From Acuticoccus sp963704595 (GTDB lineage: Bacteria; Pseudomonadota; Alphaproteobacteria; Rhizobiales; Amorphaceae), in assembly GCA_963704595.1 (NCBI GenBank), contig OY969922.1:1550001-1614000 (forward strand): DNA of 64,000 bases, written 5' to 3'. Both the position numbers and the translations under genes were made by a program. Under the pieces are notes generated by a model, which saw only the letters and a list, made by a program, of their open reading frames with translations, was not told where the DNA came from and made no database searches. Within the stretch, counting starts at the first letter, position 1, and each line of letters begins with the position of its first letter. Positions 56,730-64,000 of this stretch are shown here, piece after piece.

Positions 56730-56907
56730 GCCTCACATCGTCGTTGGCGGCGATGGCGTTGACCCGCTGCGGCGGGCGATGCCCCATCCGGAGCTCGACG
56801 GCCTGGTCGACGAGGTGGAGGATGCGCGCCAGCTTGAACTCCACTGCGTTGGGGCGGCCGTACTCGGAAGCGGGGGTGCCGGCGGAGAACTTGTTCTCGG
56901 TGGTCAT
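56713..56907 (-). CDS. small hypothetical protein
   Basis: 64 aa, charged and soluble-looking (MTTENKFSAGTPASEYG at the N-terminus, VDQAVELRMGHRPPQRV in the middle). AAGGAAG lies about eight bases before the ATG at 56907, and the amino acid composition is not that of a typical GC-rich shadow frame, so I regard it as real. No family recognised. It is convergent with the DAHP synthase gene and ends inside the shared hairpin. Confidence 0.55.
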   Translation of the reverse strand: MTTENKFSAGTPASEYGRPNAVEFKLARILHLVDQAVELRMGHRPPQRVNAIAANDDVRPGRSA

Positions 56908-57143
56908 CTCGGGTCTTCCTTCTGGTTGAGGCTCCGGTCGGGCCGGGGCTCTGATCGCCTGCAGGCGCCGTTGCCTGCCGCTCGTGGAAAGAACGGCTTC
57001 GCCCCGCCTCCCGTTCTGGCGCCAACGGGGAGGGTGAGGGGCTTTTCCCGGTATGATGTTTAGCCTTTCGGATAGGGCTGCTAGACATGTGCGCCGCGGT
57101 GCGCCCGCACCGGCACCGTCAGACCCGGTACGTTGAAGGCCCC

Positions 57144-58794
57144 ATGCGCAACCGCTTCACCATCTCGATCCAGCAGCTCAACCCCGTGATGGGGGATATC
57201 GCCGGCAACCGCGCCAAGGCCGTCCGCGCGGTGAGGGCGGCGGGCGACGTCGACCTCGTCGCATTCTCCGAGCTCTTCATCACCGGCTACCCGCCGGAAG
57301 ACCTCATCCTGAAGCGCGCGTTCGTTTCGGCTGCGATGGCCGCCGTCCACGAGCTCGCCGCCGTCTGCGCCGACGGGCCGGCGATCGCCATCGGCACGCC
57401 GTGGCAGGAAGGACGGCAAGCGCACCAACGCCTATGCGGTGCTGAAGGGCGGCAAGGTGATCGCCGTCCGCCACAAGGTCCACCTGCCGAACTACGACGT
57501 GTTCGACGAGAAGCGCGTGTTCGATGCGGGCGAGATGCCGGGCCCTGTCGACATCGACGGCGTGCGCGTCGGCTTCCCGATCTGCGAGGACATCTGGGAA
57601 GACGACGTGTGCGAGTGCCTCGCCGAGACGGGCGCCGAGATCCTCGTCGTCCCCAACGGCTCGCCCTACACGCGCACCAAGCAGGACCGGCGGATGCAGG
57701 TCGCCGTCGCCCGCGTGGTGGAGAGCGAGCTTCCCATGGTCTACGTCAACCAGGTCGGCGGGCAGGACGAGCTGGTGTTCGACGGCGCGTCGTTCGTCCT
57801 GGGGGCCGACCGGTCGCTGAAGATGCAGCTTCCCGCCTTCGTCGAGGCCGTCGACACGGTGACGTTCGAGCGCGAGGCGGGCGGCTTTGTGCCCGCGCGC
57901 GGCACGATGGCGAGGCTTCCGGGGCTCGACGAGGCGGAGTGGGCCGCCACGATGCTCGGTCTGCGCGACTATGTCGGCAAGAACGGCTTCCCAGGCGTGG
58001 TGCTCGGCCTCTCCGGCGGCATCGATTCGGCCATCTGCGCGGCCATCGCCGTCGATGCACTGGGGCCCGACAAGGTCCACTGCATCATGATGCCGTACCG
58101 CTACACCTCGTCGGACAGCCTGTCCGACGCGGCGGACGTCGCCGAGCGGCTCGGCGTGCGCTACGACACCGTCGCCATCGCTCCGGCGGTGGAGGGGATG
58201 AGCGAGCAGCTGGCGCCGCTCTTCGAGGGCCGTGAGCCGGACCTGACCGAGGAGAACATCCAGAGCCGCATCCGCGGTGCGACGCTGATGGCCGTCTCCA
58301 ACAAGTTCGGCGCGATGGTGGTCACCACCGGCAACAAGTCCGAGGTGTCGGTCGGCTACGCGACGCTCTATGGCGACATGAACGGCGGCTACAACCCGAT
58401 CAAGGACCTCTACAAGACGGAGGTGTTCCGCCTCTGCCGCTGGCGCAACGGCGCGAAGCCGGAAGGTGCGCTGGGGCCGGACGGGGTGGTGATCCCCGAG
58501 CGGATCATCGACAAGCCGCCGACCGCAGAACTGCGCGAGAACCAGCGCGACGACGACTCGCTGCCGCCCTACGACGTGCTCGACGCCATCCTGCGCCGCC
58601 TGATCGAGGACGAGGCGAGCCTGGCGGAGATCGTCGCCGAGGGGCACGACGAGACGGTGGTGCGGCGGGTGGACCATCTCCTCCACATCGCCGAGTACAA
58701 GCGCCGGCAGGCCGCGCCGGGCGTGAAGATCTCGCAGAAAAATTTCGGGCGCGATCGGCGCTATCCGATCACCAACCGCTACCGGGACAAATAA
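57144..58794 (+). CDS. nadE: glutamine-dependent NAD(+) synthase (one-base insertion)
   Basis: Final step of NAD synthesis. The N-terminal nitrilase-type glutaminase has its triad: glutamate in FSELFITGYPPEDL, lysine in RHKVHLPNYDVFDE, cysteine in FPICEDIWED. The C-terminal synthetase has the P-loop LSGGIDSA near residue 290 and TTGNKSEVSVGYATLYGDM. One extra G at 57411-57412 breaks the frame between TPWQE and DGKRTNAYAVL; repaired length is 549 aa. GAAGG lies five bases before the ATG at 57144. Its TAA shares a base with the gltX2 ATG. Confidence 0.93.
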
Positions 58795-60158
58795 TGGCCG
58801 AAATCGTACGCTTCGCACCGTCGCCGACGGGCGAGCTCCATATCGGCAACGTGCGCACCGCGCTCTACAACTGGTTCGCCGCGCAAAACGGCGGCACATT
58901 CGTCCTGCGCTACGACGATACCGACACCGCGCGTTCCGAGCAGCGCTTCGCCGACCAGATCGCCGCCGACCTCGCATGGCTCGGCATCGTGCCGGACACG
59001 GTGGTGCGTCAGTCCGACCGGCTCTCGCTCTACGATGCCGCGGCCGACGCGCTGCGGGAGGCGGACCTCCTCTACGCCTGCTACGAGACGCCGGACGAGC
59101 TGGAGCGCAAGCGCGTGCGCCAGCGGGTCCGGGGCCTGCCGCCGATCTACGACCGTTCCGCCCTCGCCCTCACCGCCGAAGAGAAGGCCGCGCTGGAAGC
59201 GGAAGGCCGCACCCCGCACTGGCGCTTCAAGCTGCCGCGCGACCCTTGCACCTTCGCCGACCGCTGCCGGGGGCACCTCACGGTGAACCTCGAGGCGCTG
59301 TCCGACCCGGTGCTGATCCGCGAGGACGGCAGCTACCTCTACACGCTGACGTCCGTCGTGGACGATGCCGAAATGGGCGTGACGCTGGTTATCCGCGGCG
59401 AGGACCACGTCACCAACACCGGCGTGCAGGTCGCGCTGTTCGAGGCGCTTGAAGCGGAGGTGCCGGCGTTCGCGCACCACAACCTCCTCACCCGCAGCGA
59501 CGGCGAGCCGCTCTCCAAGCGCGACAACCCGCTGTCGATCCGCGCGCTGGCCGCTGCGGGCTACGAGCCGATGGCGGTCGCCTCGCTGGCGGCGCTGACC
59601 GGCACGTCCCACTCGGTGGCACCTGGACGGGACCTTGCCGCGCTCGCGCGAACCGTGAAGCTCGACGACGTGTCGCGCGGTCCGGCGACGTTCGACCCAA
59701 TGGAGCTCGACCGTCTCAACGCGGTCATCGTCCATTCGCTGCCGGCCGCCGCGATCGCGCCGGAGCTAGGGCGCCATGGTCTCCGTGGTGACGAGGCGGC
59801 GGCGTTCTGGGAGACAGTGCGCGGCAATCTCATCTTCCGCCGCGAACTCGGCCAGTGGGCCGAGCGGCTCGCCGAGGCGCCCGACGCGGTGATGCTCGGC
59901 GCCCAGCCGCTCGACGACGAGGAGCGCACCGTCGTCTCTGCGGCGCGCGATGCGTTGCCCTCCGAGCCGTGGGACGACACGACGTTCGCCACCTGGACGA
60001 CGACCGTGCGCGCCGAGACGGGCGCGAAGGGGCGGGCGCTCTTCATGCCGCTCCGGCGTGTGCTGACCGGAACCGGGAGCGGGCCGGAGCTCGGCCCGTG
60101 GCTCAGGCTCCTTGGCCGGGAGCGTACGCTGGCGCGGCTCGAGGCGGCGCTCGGCTGA
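58794..60158 (+). CDS. gltX2: glutamate--tRNA ligase (second copy)
   Basis: 454-aa class I synthetase, divergent from the copy at 17444. HIGH-type motif in APSPTGELHIGNVRTALYNW near residue 15, KMSKS-type motif EPLSKRD near residue 240. It is full length, with an anticodon-binding C-terminal half, so it is not the truncated glutamyl-Q-tRNA-Asp synthetase. Alphaproteobacteria often keep two such enzymes. Coupled to nadE by TAATG and followed by a strong terminator. Confidence 0.93.
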   Translation: MAEIVRFAPSPTGELHIGNVRTALYNWFAAQNGGTFVLRYDDTDTARSEQRFADQIAADLAWLGIVPDTVVRQSDRLSLYDAAADALREADLLYACYETPDELERKRVRQRVRGLPPIYDRSALALTAEEKAALEAEGRTPHWRFKLPRDPCTFADRCRGHLTVNLEALSDPVLIREDGSYLYTLTSVVDDAEMGVTLVIRGEDHVTNTGVQVALFEALEAEVPAFAHHNLLTRSDGEPLSKRDNPLSIRALAAAGYEPMAVASLAALTGTSHSVAPGRDLAALARTVKLDDVSRGPATFDPMELDRLNAVIVHSLPAAAIAPELGRHGLRGDEAAAFWETVRGNLIFRRELGQWAERLAEAPDAVMLGAQPLDDEERTVVSAARDALPSEPWDDTTFATWTTTVRAETGAKGRALFMPLRRVLTGTGSGPELGPWLRLLGRERTLARLEAALG

Positions 60159-60181
60159 CAGCCTGCCGAACACCGCACACG

Positions 60182-60209
60182 AAAAAGGCGCCCGAGGGCG
60201 CCTTTTTTT
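60182..60209. terminator. bidirectional intrinsic terminator
   Basis: AAAAAGGCGCCC (60182-60193) and GGGCGCCTTTTT (60196-60207) form a perfect stem flanked by A- and T-runs on either side, so it can end gltX2 on the plus strand and the DUF2865 gene on the minus strand. Confidence 0.92.
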
Positions 60210-60212
60210 GGT

Positions 60213-61679
60213 TCAGCCGTCGACCCCGGCTGGCGCGATCATCGCGGCGGTGTCGGGCGGCGGCGTGGCCTTGCCGGCCCGCGGCGCTGTGGGCTTGACG
60301 TGCTCGGGGGCGGGGACGGCCTCGGCGGCGGGGACCGCAGCGGCTGCCGGCGGCTCGGCGGCCGGGGTTGCGGCTGCCGGTGCAGGCTTGCGGTTGAGCG
60401 GCGTGACGGTGATCGTCGTGATGACGCCGGTGCTCTCGACCTCGCGGCGGTCGGACTTGCGGGCGGCGAACTCGGCGACCGTTTCGGAGAAGAACTGCGG
60501 GCCTACAGGGCGCGCGGACTTGTCGTACGGGTCGAACGACACCGAGGGGCCTTCCGGCTGCTGGGCCGCGCCAACCGGCGCGCTGCCGACCGGAACCGGC
60601 GTCGATGTCTGCTGCACGATGCGCGACCGGGCTTCCTTCGCGCCATAGGCGGTGCGCGAGATCGGGAGCGGCTCTCCGGTCTCGTCGTAGACCGCCTGGA
60701 GGCGGGTCCAGCGCGTCTGGTCCTTGGTCGCGTCGGTCATGGTGGTGTCGTCGGCGGACGGGCTGGCGGTGGCGGCGCTGGCGACGGCCGTGCCGGGGAC
60801 ACCGGCATCACCGCGCGCGATCCGCGTGCCGTTGGAGCAGCCGCAAGACGGCGACAGCGACTTGCGATAGTCGAACGCGGTCGGGAGGTTGACGTAGGCC
60901 TCGCCGGTCATCGCCGAGCGCATGCGCTCAACCGGCTCTCCGCTGTACTGGACGTAGAGCGACACGTCCGACCCCGGGCAGCGGCCGACGCACATCGCCA
61001 TCTCGTCATAGTAGTTGTCGCTGTGGGAGCGGCTGTTGATGGGGAAGTAGAAGCCGTCGCACAGCCGCACGCACATCGTGCGGGAGCTGCCTTCGCGCGA
61101 GCTGCCTTTCACGCGGCCCGAGCCGCCGGTCGCGAGGGAGCGGGTGGCCTCCTTGCTGGAGCTGGAACCGCCGCTCTTCTTGCTCTCGGTGCCGGCGCTG
61201 CGCTTCACGTCGAGGTTGACGCGCTCGACGTTGCGGCTCTTGCTGCTGCGCGAGCGCTCCTCCTGGATGACCACTGCGGGCTCGTTGCGGCCGCCGAAGA
61301 TGTTGCTGAAGATGTTGCGGCCGCTCTTGGCCGAACGGTTCACGCCGCCGGTCTCGGAGCGCGTCTCGGCCCGCGCCTGGCGGGTGCCGCAGTTGTCGCG
61401 GATCTGCTGCATGATCCGGCCGACCTTGTTGCGGTCGACCGAGCCGCGACGCGCGGCGCGCAGCTGCGCCTCGATCCGGCCGCATGCGGGGTTGCCACGG
61501 CCGAAGCGGATGCCGCCGCAGCCGGCGGACTGCGCCTGCCGCGTCAGCGCGGCGACGGCCGCGCGATCGGGCTGACCGGACTTCGCGCTCGCCAGTTCGG
61601 CGCGCAACGCGCCGCACGACTGCGCAGCGGCGCCTGCCGAAAATATGAGCACGAAAAGGAAGGCTAGAACCGCACGCAT
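60213..61679 (-). CDS. DUF2865 domain secreted protein
   Basis: 488 aa with signal peptide (AGAAAQS near residue 20). The cysteine-rich DUF2865 core is visible near residues 200-265: TMCVRLCDGFYFPINSRSH, then MCVGRCPGSDVSLYVQ, plus CGCSNG. Residues about 105-195 are serine/arginine-rich, and the last 90 are alanine/proline-rich and disordered. The N-terminal part has paired cysteines. The family is largely confined to Hyphomicrobiales; envelope function unknown. Confidence 0.88.
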   Translation of the reverse strand: MRAVLAFLFVLIFSAGAAAQSCGALRAELASAKSGQPDRAAVAALTRQAQSAGCGGIRFGRGNPACGRIEAQLRAARRGSVDRNKVGRIMQQIRDNCGTRQARAETRSETGGVNRSAKSGRNIFSNIFGGRNEPAVVIQEERSRSSKSRNVERVNLDVKRSAGTESKKSGGSSSSKEATRSLATGGSGRVKGSSREGSSRTMCVRLCDGFYFPINSRSHSDNYYDEMAMCVGRCPGSDVSLYVQYSGEPVERMRSAMTGEAYVNLPTAFDYRKSLSPSCGCSNGTRIARGDAGVPGTAVASAATASPSADDTTMTDATKDQTRWTRLQAVYDETGEPLPISRTAYGAKEARSRIVQQTSTPVPVGSAPVGAAQQPEGPSVSFDPYDKSARPVGPQFFSETVAEFAARKSDRREVESTGVITTITVTPLNRKPAPAAATPAAEPPAAAAVPAAEAVPAPEHVKPTAPRAGKATPPPDTAAMIAPAGVDG

Positions 61680-61819
61680 TACTTCATTCCCCGCGACGCC
61701 GCGTCCAGAGGGTTCAACTTACAGCTACGCACGGTGGGTCCATGCATCAATGCCGTGGAGGGACTTTTGAGGCGTCTGTGTTAACGCGGGCGCACTCTCG
61801 CGGGGCTTGCGGCGCGGCG

Positions 61820-63295
61820 CTAGTGCGCTGCGGACACAATACCCACGTAGGCTGCGGCACGGACGAGGTCGGCGACGAACCGTTCATATTCCTCCTCCCT
61901 TCTGGAGGCGTCCGGCAGGCGCAGGAGGTAGGACGGATGGACCGTGATGAAGCCGTGGCCGCCGTCCGCCCAGACCACCGGCGCCCCCCGCTCCTTGCCG
62001 ATCGTCACCAGGCGCCCGGCGAGGGAACGGGCCGCATTTGCTCCCAGGGCAACCGTCAGGCGCGGCTTCACAAGACGCCGCTCATGATCGAGCCAGAACC
62101 GGCAGTGTTCGATTTCGCGCGCGTTCGGAGTCTTGTGGATTCGTCGTTTGCCGCGCGGCTCAAACTTAAAATGCTTCACGGCGTTTGTAACGAAAGTTGA
62201 ACTTCTGTCGATGCCGGCATCGCCGAGCGCTTTGTCGAAGAGTTGACCTGCCGGTCCTACAAAGGGCTTGCCGGCGAGATCTTCGCGGTCGCCCGGTTGT
62301 TCACCCACGAACATCAGCGGAGCGCCGATTGATCCTGCGCCGGGCACCACCTGCGTGGCGTCGACATGGAGCGGGCAGCGGGTGCAGTGCCGCTCCGCCG
62401 CGGCGAGCGATTCAAGGGAAGAAAATCCGTCCATCTCGATCTCCCGGGTCGCGGCCTCCCGCTCCCGGGAGACGCGTGTGGACTTCGCCGGCATCCGAGC
62501 AGGGGCAGCGAGCATCCCGTCCGTGCGCTTCACGGCGGCGTGGATGAGGGGCTCGATCAGCTCCGCCTCGGGCAGGTTCTTCCAGTACCGCTTCGGCATC
62601 TCCGACTGCATGGCCTTCACCTTCAGGCGGGCCGGATTGAAGATCGCGCCGTAGTAGGTGCGCCACAGATCCTCACTGATGTCGCCGTCCGGGGCGATGT
62701 CCTTCGAGGCGCCGTCGCCTAGCGTCAAGGTTGCGGTGTCCCAGTGCGCGCTGCGGTGCGGGGTGAGGATCGACCAACGCATTTCGGGGAAGCGGCGGAC
62801 GAAGAAACCTGCCGTGATATCGAGCGTGTGGTGCTCGGGTTCGAACCAGGCGACGTAGCGCTCGGTCCCGTCGGGGTCGCGGGTTTCGCGGAAGCGGACG
62901 AACGCCTTCATCTTGTGTGCGCAGCGGCGGACGTTCTTGGCCATGGTCTCCGCGGCGGCGACGTCGGGGTCGCTGGCGACACGCATGAGGGTGCGGTCGT
63001 GCTGAAGCCGGGCGAGCAGAGTGTGGAGGAGGGCGAACCGCTCCGGCTTGCGGTGGCAGACGGCGAACGAGGCGAGGTGGACGAACCCCTCGTTGGCGCG
63101 GGGGAGGGACGCGGGGTCCGGCGGCGGCAGGTCGGCAAGGCTGCGCCCGGCGGCGAAGAGCCCGGCCGGCGCTTCGCCCCACACGACGTCACGCGGCGCG
63201 ACGCCGGCGGCGACGAGGAGCCGCACCGCGGCGCGCCACCCGTCGAAGTCGGCCGGATGGTCGAGCGGGACGTGGATCGTGCCGTCCGCCGTCAT
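61820..63295 (-). CDS. udgX: UdgX-family uracil-DNA binding protein fused to a DUF4130 domain
   Basis: 491 aa. Residues 1-260 are the DUF4130-type domain (TMAKNVRRCAHKMKAFVRFR, FFVRRFPEMRWSILTPHRS). Residues 290-491 are UdgX: Fe-S cysteines in CTRCPL (304, 307), motif A GEQPGDRED (331-339), GPAG, the diagnostic RGKRRIH insertion (382-387, with H387), and HPSYLLR near residue 455. In known UdgX that histidine forms a covalent bond with the uracil site in DNA. The ATG overlaps the stop of the upstream radical SAM gene, so the two are coupled. Confidence 0.92.
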   Translation of the reverse strand: MTADGTIHVPLDHPADFDGWRAAVRLLVAAGVAPRDVVWGEAPAGLFAAGRSLADLPPPDPASLPRANEGFVHLASFAVCHRKPERFALLHTLLARLQHDRTLMRVASDPDVAAAETMAKNVRRCAHKMKAFVRFRETRDPDGTERYVAWFEPEHHTLDITAGFFVRRFPEMRWSILTPHRSAHWDTATLTLGDGASKDIAPDGDISEDLWRTYYGAIFNPARLKVKAMQSEMPKRYWKNLPEAELIEPLIHAAVKRTDGMLAAPARMPAKSTRVSREREAATREIEMDGFSSLESLAAAERHCTRCPLHVDATQVVPGAGSIGAPLMFVGEQPGDREDLAGKPFVGPAGQLFDKALGDAGIDRSSTFVTNAVKHFKFEPRGKRRIHKTPNAREIEHCRFWLDHERRLVKPRLTVALGANAARSLAGRLVTIGKERGAPVVWADGGHGFITVHPSYLLRLPDASRREEEYERFVADLVRAAAYVGIVSAAH

Positions 63296-64000
63296 GCCGC
63301 GAAGAGGTCGAGCTGCCGCGCAGGCTTGAGGAAGCGTTGGCGAAGGTCGATCGCATCGGTGAGCCGCGACGGGTGCCAGCCTTCGAGCGCGATGAAGGGC
63401 ATCGCCTTGCGCGCGGTCGAGGAGAGGCGCGAGAGGTCCTCGGCGCGCAGCCGCCGGTAGGGCCGGGTGCGCAGGATGGCGTTGACCGCCTTCACGCCGA
63501 GGCCGGGGACGCGCAGCAGCATCTCGCGCGGTGCACGATTGACGTCGACCGGGAAGTCGCCGCGGTGGGCGAGCGCCCAGGCAAGCTTGGGGTCGATGTC
63601 GAGGTCGAGCATTCCGTCCGGCGCGGCGGCGGCGATGTCCGCCACCTCGAAGCCGTAGAAGCGCGTCAGCCAGTCGGCCTGGTAGAGGCGGTGCTCGCGG
63701 GCGAGCGGCGGGGCGAGCAGCGGCAGCGCGCTCGATGCGTCGGGGATCGGGCTGAAGGCGGAGTAGTAGACCCGCTTCAGCTTGTAGGAGGTGTAGAGCG
63801 TGCGGCTGGTCGACAGGATCGCGATGTCGTGCGAACCGTCCGCGCCGACGATCATCTGCGTCGACTGGCCGGCGGGGGCGAAGCGCCTGCGCCGCTTGGT
63901 CTGCCGCGTCGGCTCGGCCGCGTCCTCGATGCCGGTGCGAAGGGCGGCCATGGACGACTTGATGGTCGTCACGTTCTTTTCCGGCGCGAAGGATTTAAGG
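63292..64000 (-). CDS. putative DNA modification/repair radical SAM protein (partial, 5' end off the right edge)
   Basis: The C-terminal 235 or so residues of the radical SAM protein that usually accompanies UdgX/DUF4130. The open frame continues past the ATG at 63972 to the window edge (LKSFAPEKNVTTIKSSM), so the gene starts beyond 64000 and the radical SAM cysteines are not in view. Visible: RFAPAGQSTQMIVGADGSHD, YYSAFSPIP, and a helix-hairpin-helix MLLRVPGLGVKAVNAIL for DNA contact near the end. The stop overlaps udgX (ATGA). Confidence 0.88.
   Translation of the reverse strand, partial: LKSFAPEKNVTTIKSSMAALRTGIEDAAEPTRQTKRRRRFAPAGQSTQMIVGADGSHDIAILSTSRTLYTSYKLKRVYYSAFSPIPDASSALPLLAPPLAREHRLYQADWLTRFYGFEVADIAAAAPDGMLDLDIDPKLAWALAHRGDFPVDVNRAPREMLLRVPGLGVKAVNAILRTRPYRRLRAEDLSRLSSTARKAMPFIALEGWHPSRLTDAIDLRQRFLKPARQLDLFAA

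Overview
The window is a very GC-rich, tightly packed chromosomal segment. Gene content and order point to an alphaproteobacterium, most likely Hyphomicrobiales (Rhizobiales). The evidence is a tsf-pyrH-frr-uppS-cdsA-dxr-rseP-bamA-lpxD-fabZ-lpxA-lpxI-lpxB run that uses LpxI rather than LpxH, a comEC-gltX-gltA neighbourhood, two glutamyl-tRNA synthetases, class II DAHP synthase, and DUF2865 and ScfR-type proteins. I see no insertion sequences, phage, CRISPR arrays, rRNA or tRNA genes. No stretch longer than 300 bases lacks a gene.

Layout. 1-15.3 kb: translation, envelope and lipid A block. rpsB lies on the minus strand and is separated from tsf by a carbonic anhydrase gene, which is unusual. 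15.3-21.6 kb: comEC, gltX, an MFS transporter and gltA. 21.8-26.9 kb: a tightly coupled acyl-CoA catabolic operon (ligase, SDR, MaoC hydratase, a gutted thiolase, a nitronate monooxygenase-like protein, an APH-like kinase). 26.9-32.6 kb, minus strand: a protein made almost only of RTX repeats, a FadB-type trifunctional enzyme, and the dgcN-dgcA pair for D-glutamate use. 32.8-39.4 kb: an Mla-type lipid transporter whose MlaD is about 1315 aa long and built from regular helical repeats. 39.4-47.0 kb, minus strand: a Liv-type ABC importer followed by a PlsC-like protein and a membrane dipeptidase. 47.2-51.9 kb: a signalling operon of an ScfR-like regulator with a kinase-like dimerisation segment, a lone receiver, a small membrane protein and an SLC5-histidine kinase. 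52-60 kb: gph, a DUF2059 protein, glutathione reductase with a gamma-glutamylcyclotransferase, DAHP synthase, nadE and a second gltX. 60.2-64 kb, minus strand: a DUF2865 protein, UdgX and the C-terminal part of a radical SAM DNA-repair-type protein.

Many reading frames are broken. I find at least 19 places where one extra G or C interrupts a conserved protein, several of them essential (fabZ, lpxB, gltA, nadE). Removing that one base always restores the family sequence, and I found no certain deletion. I treat these as real genes with probable sequencing or assembly insertions, and give the suspected position for each.

The most interesting items are the heptad-locked 61/89/96-residue repeat of MlaD, the kinase-like segment inside the ScfR-like regulator that resembles the dimerisation helix of the kinase in its own operon, the split of rpsB from tsf, and the thiolase minigene.
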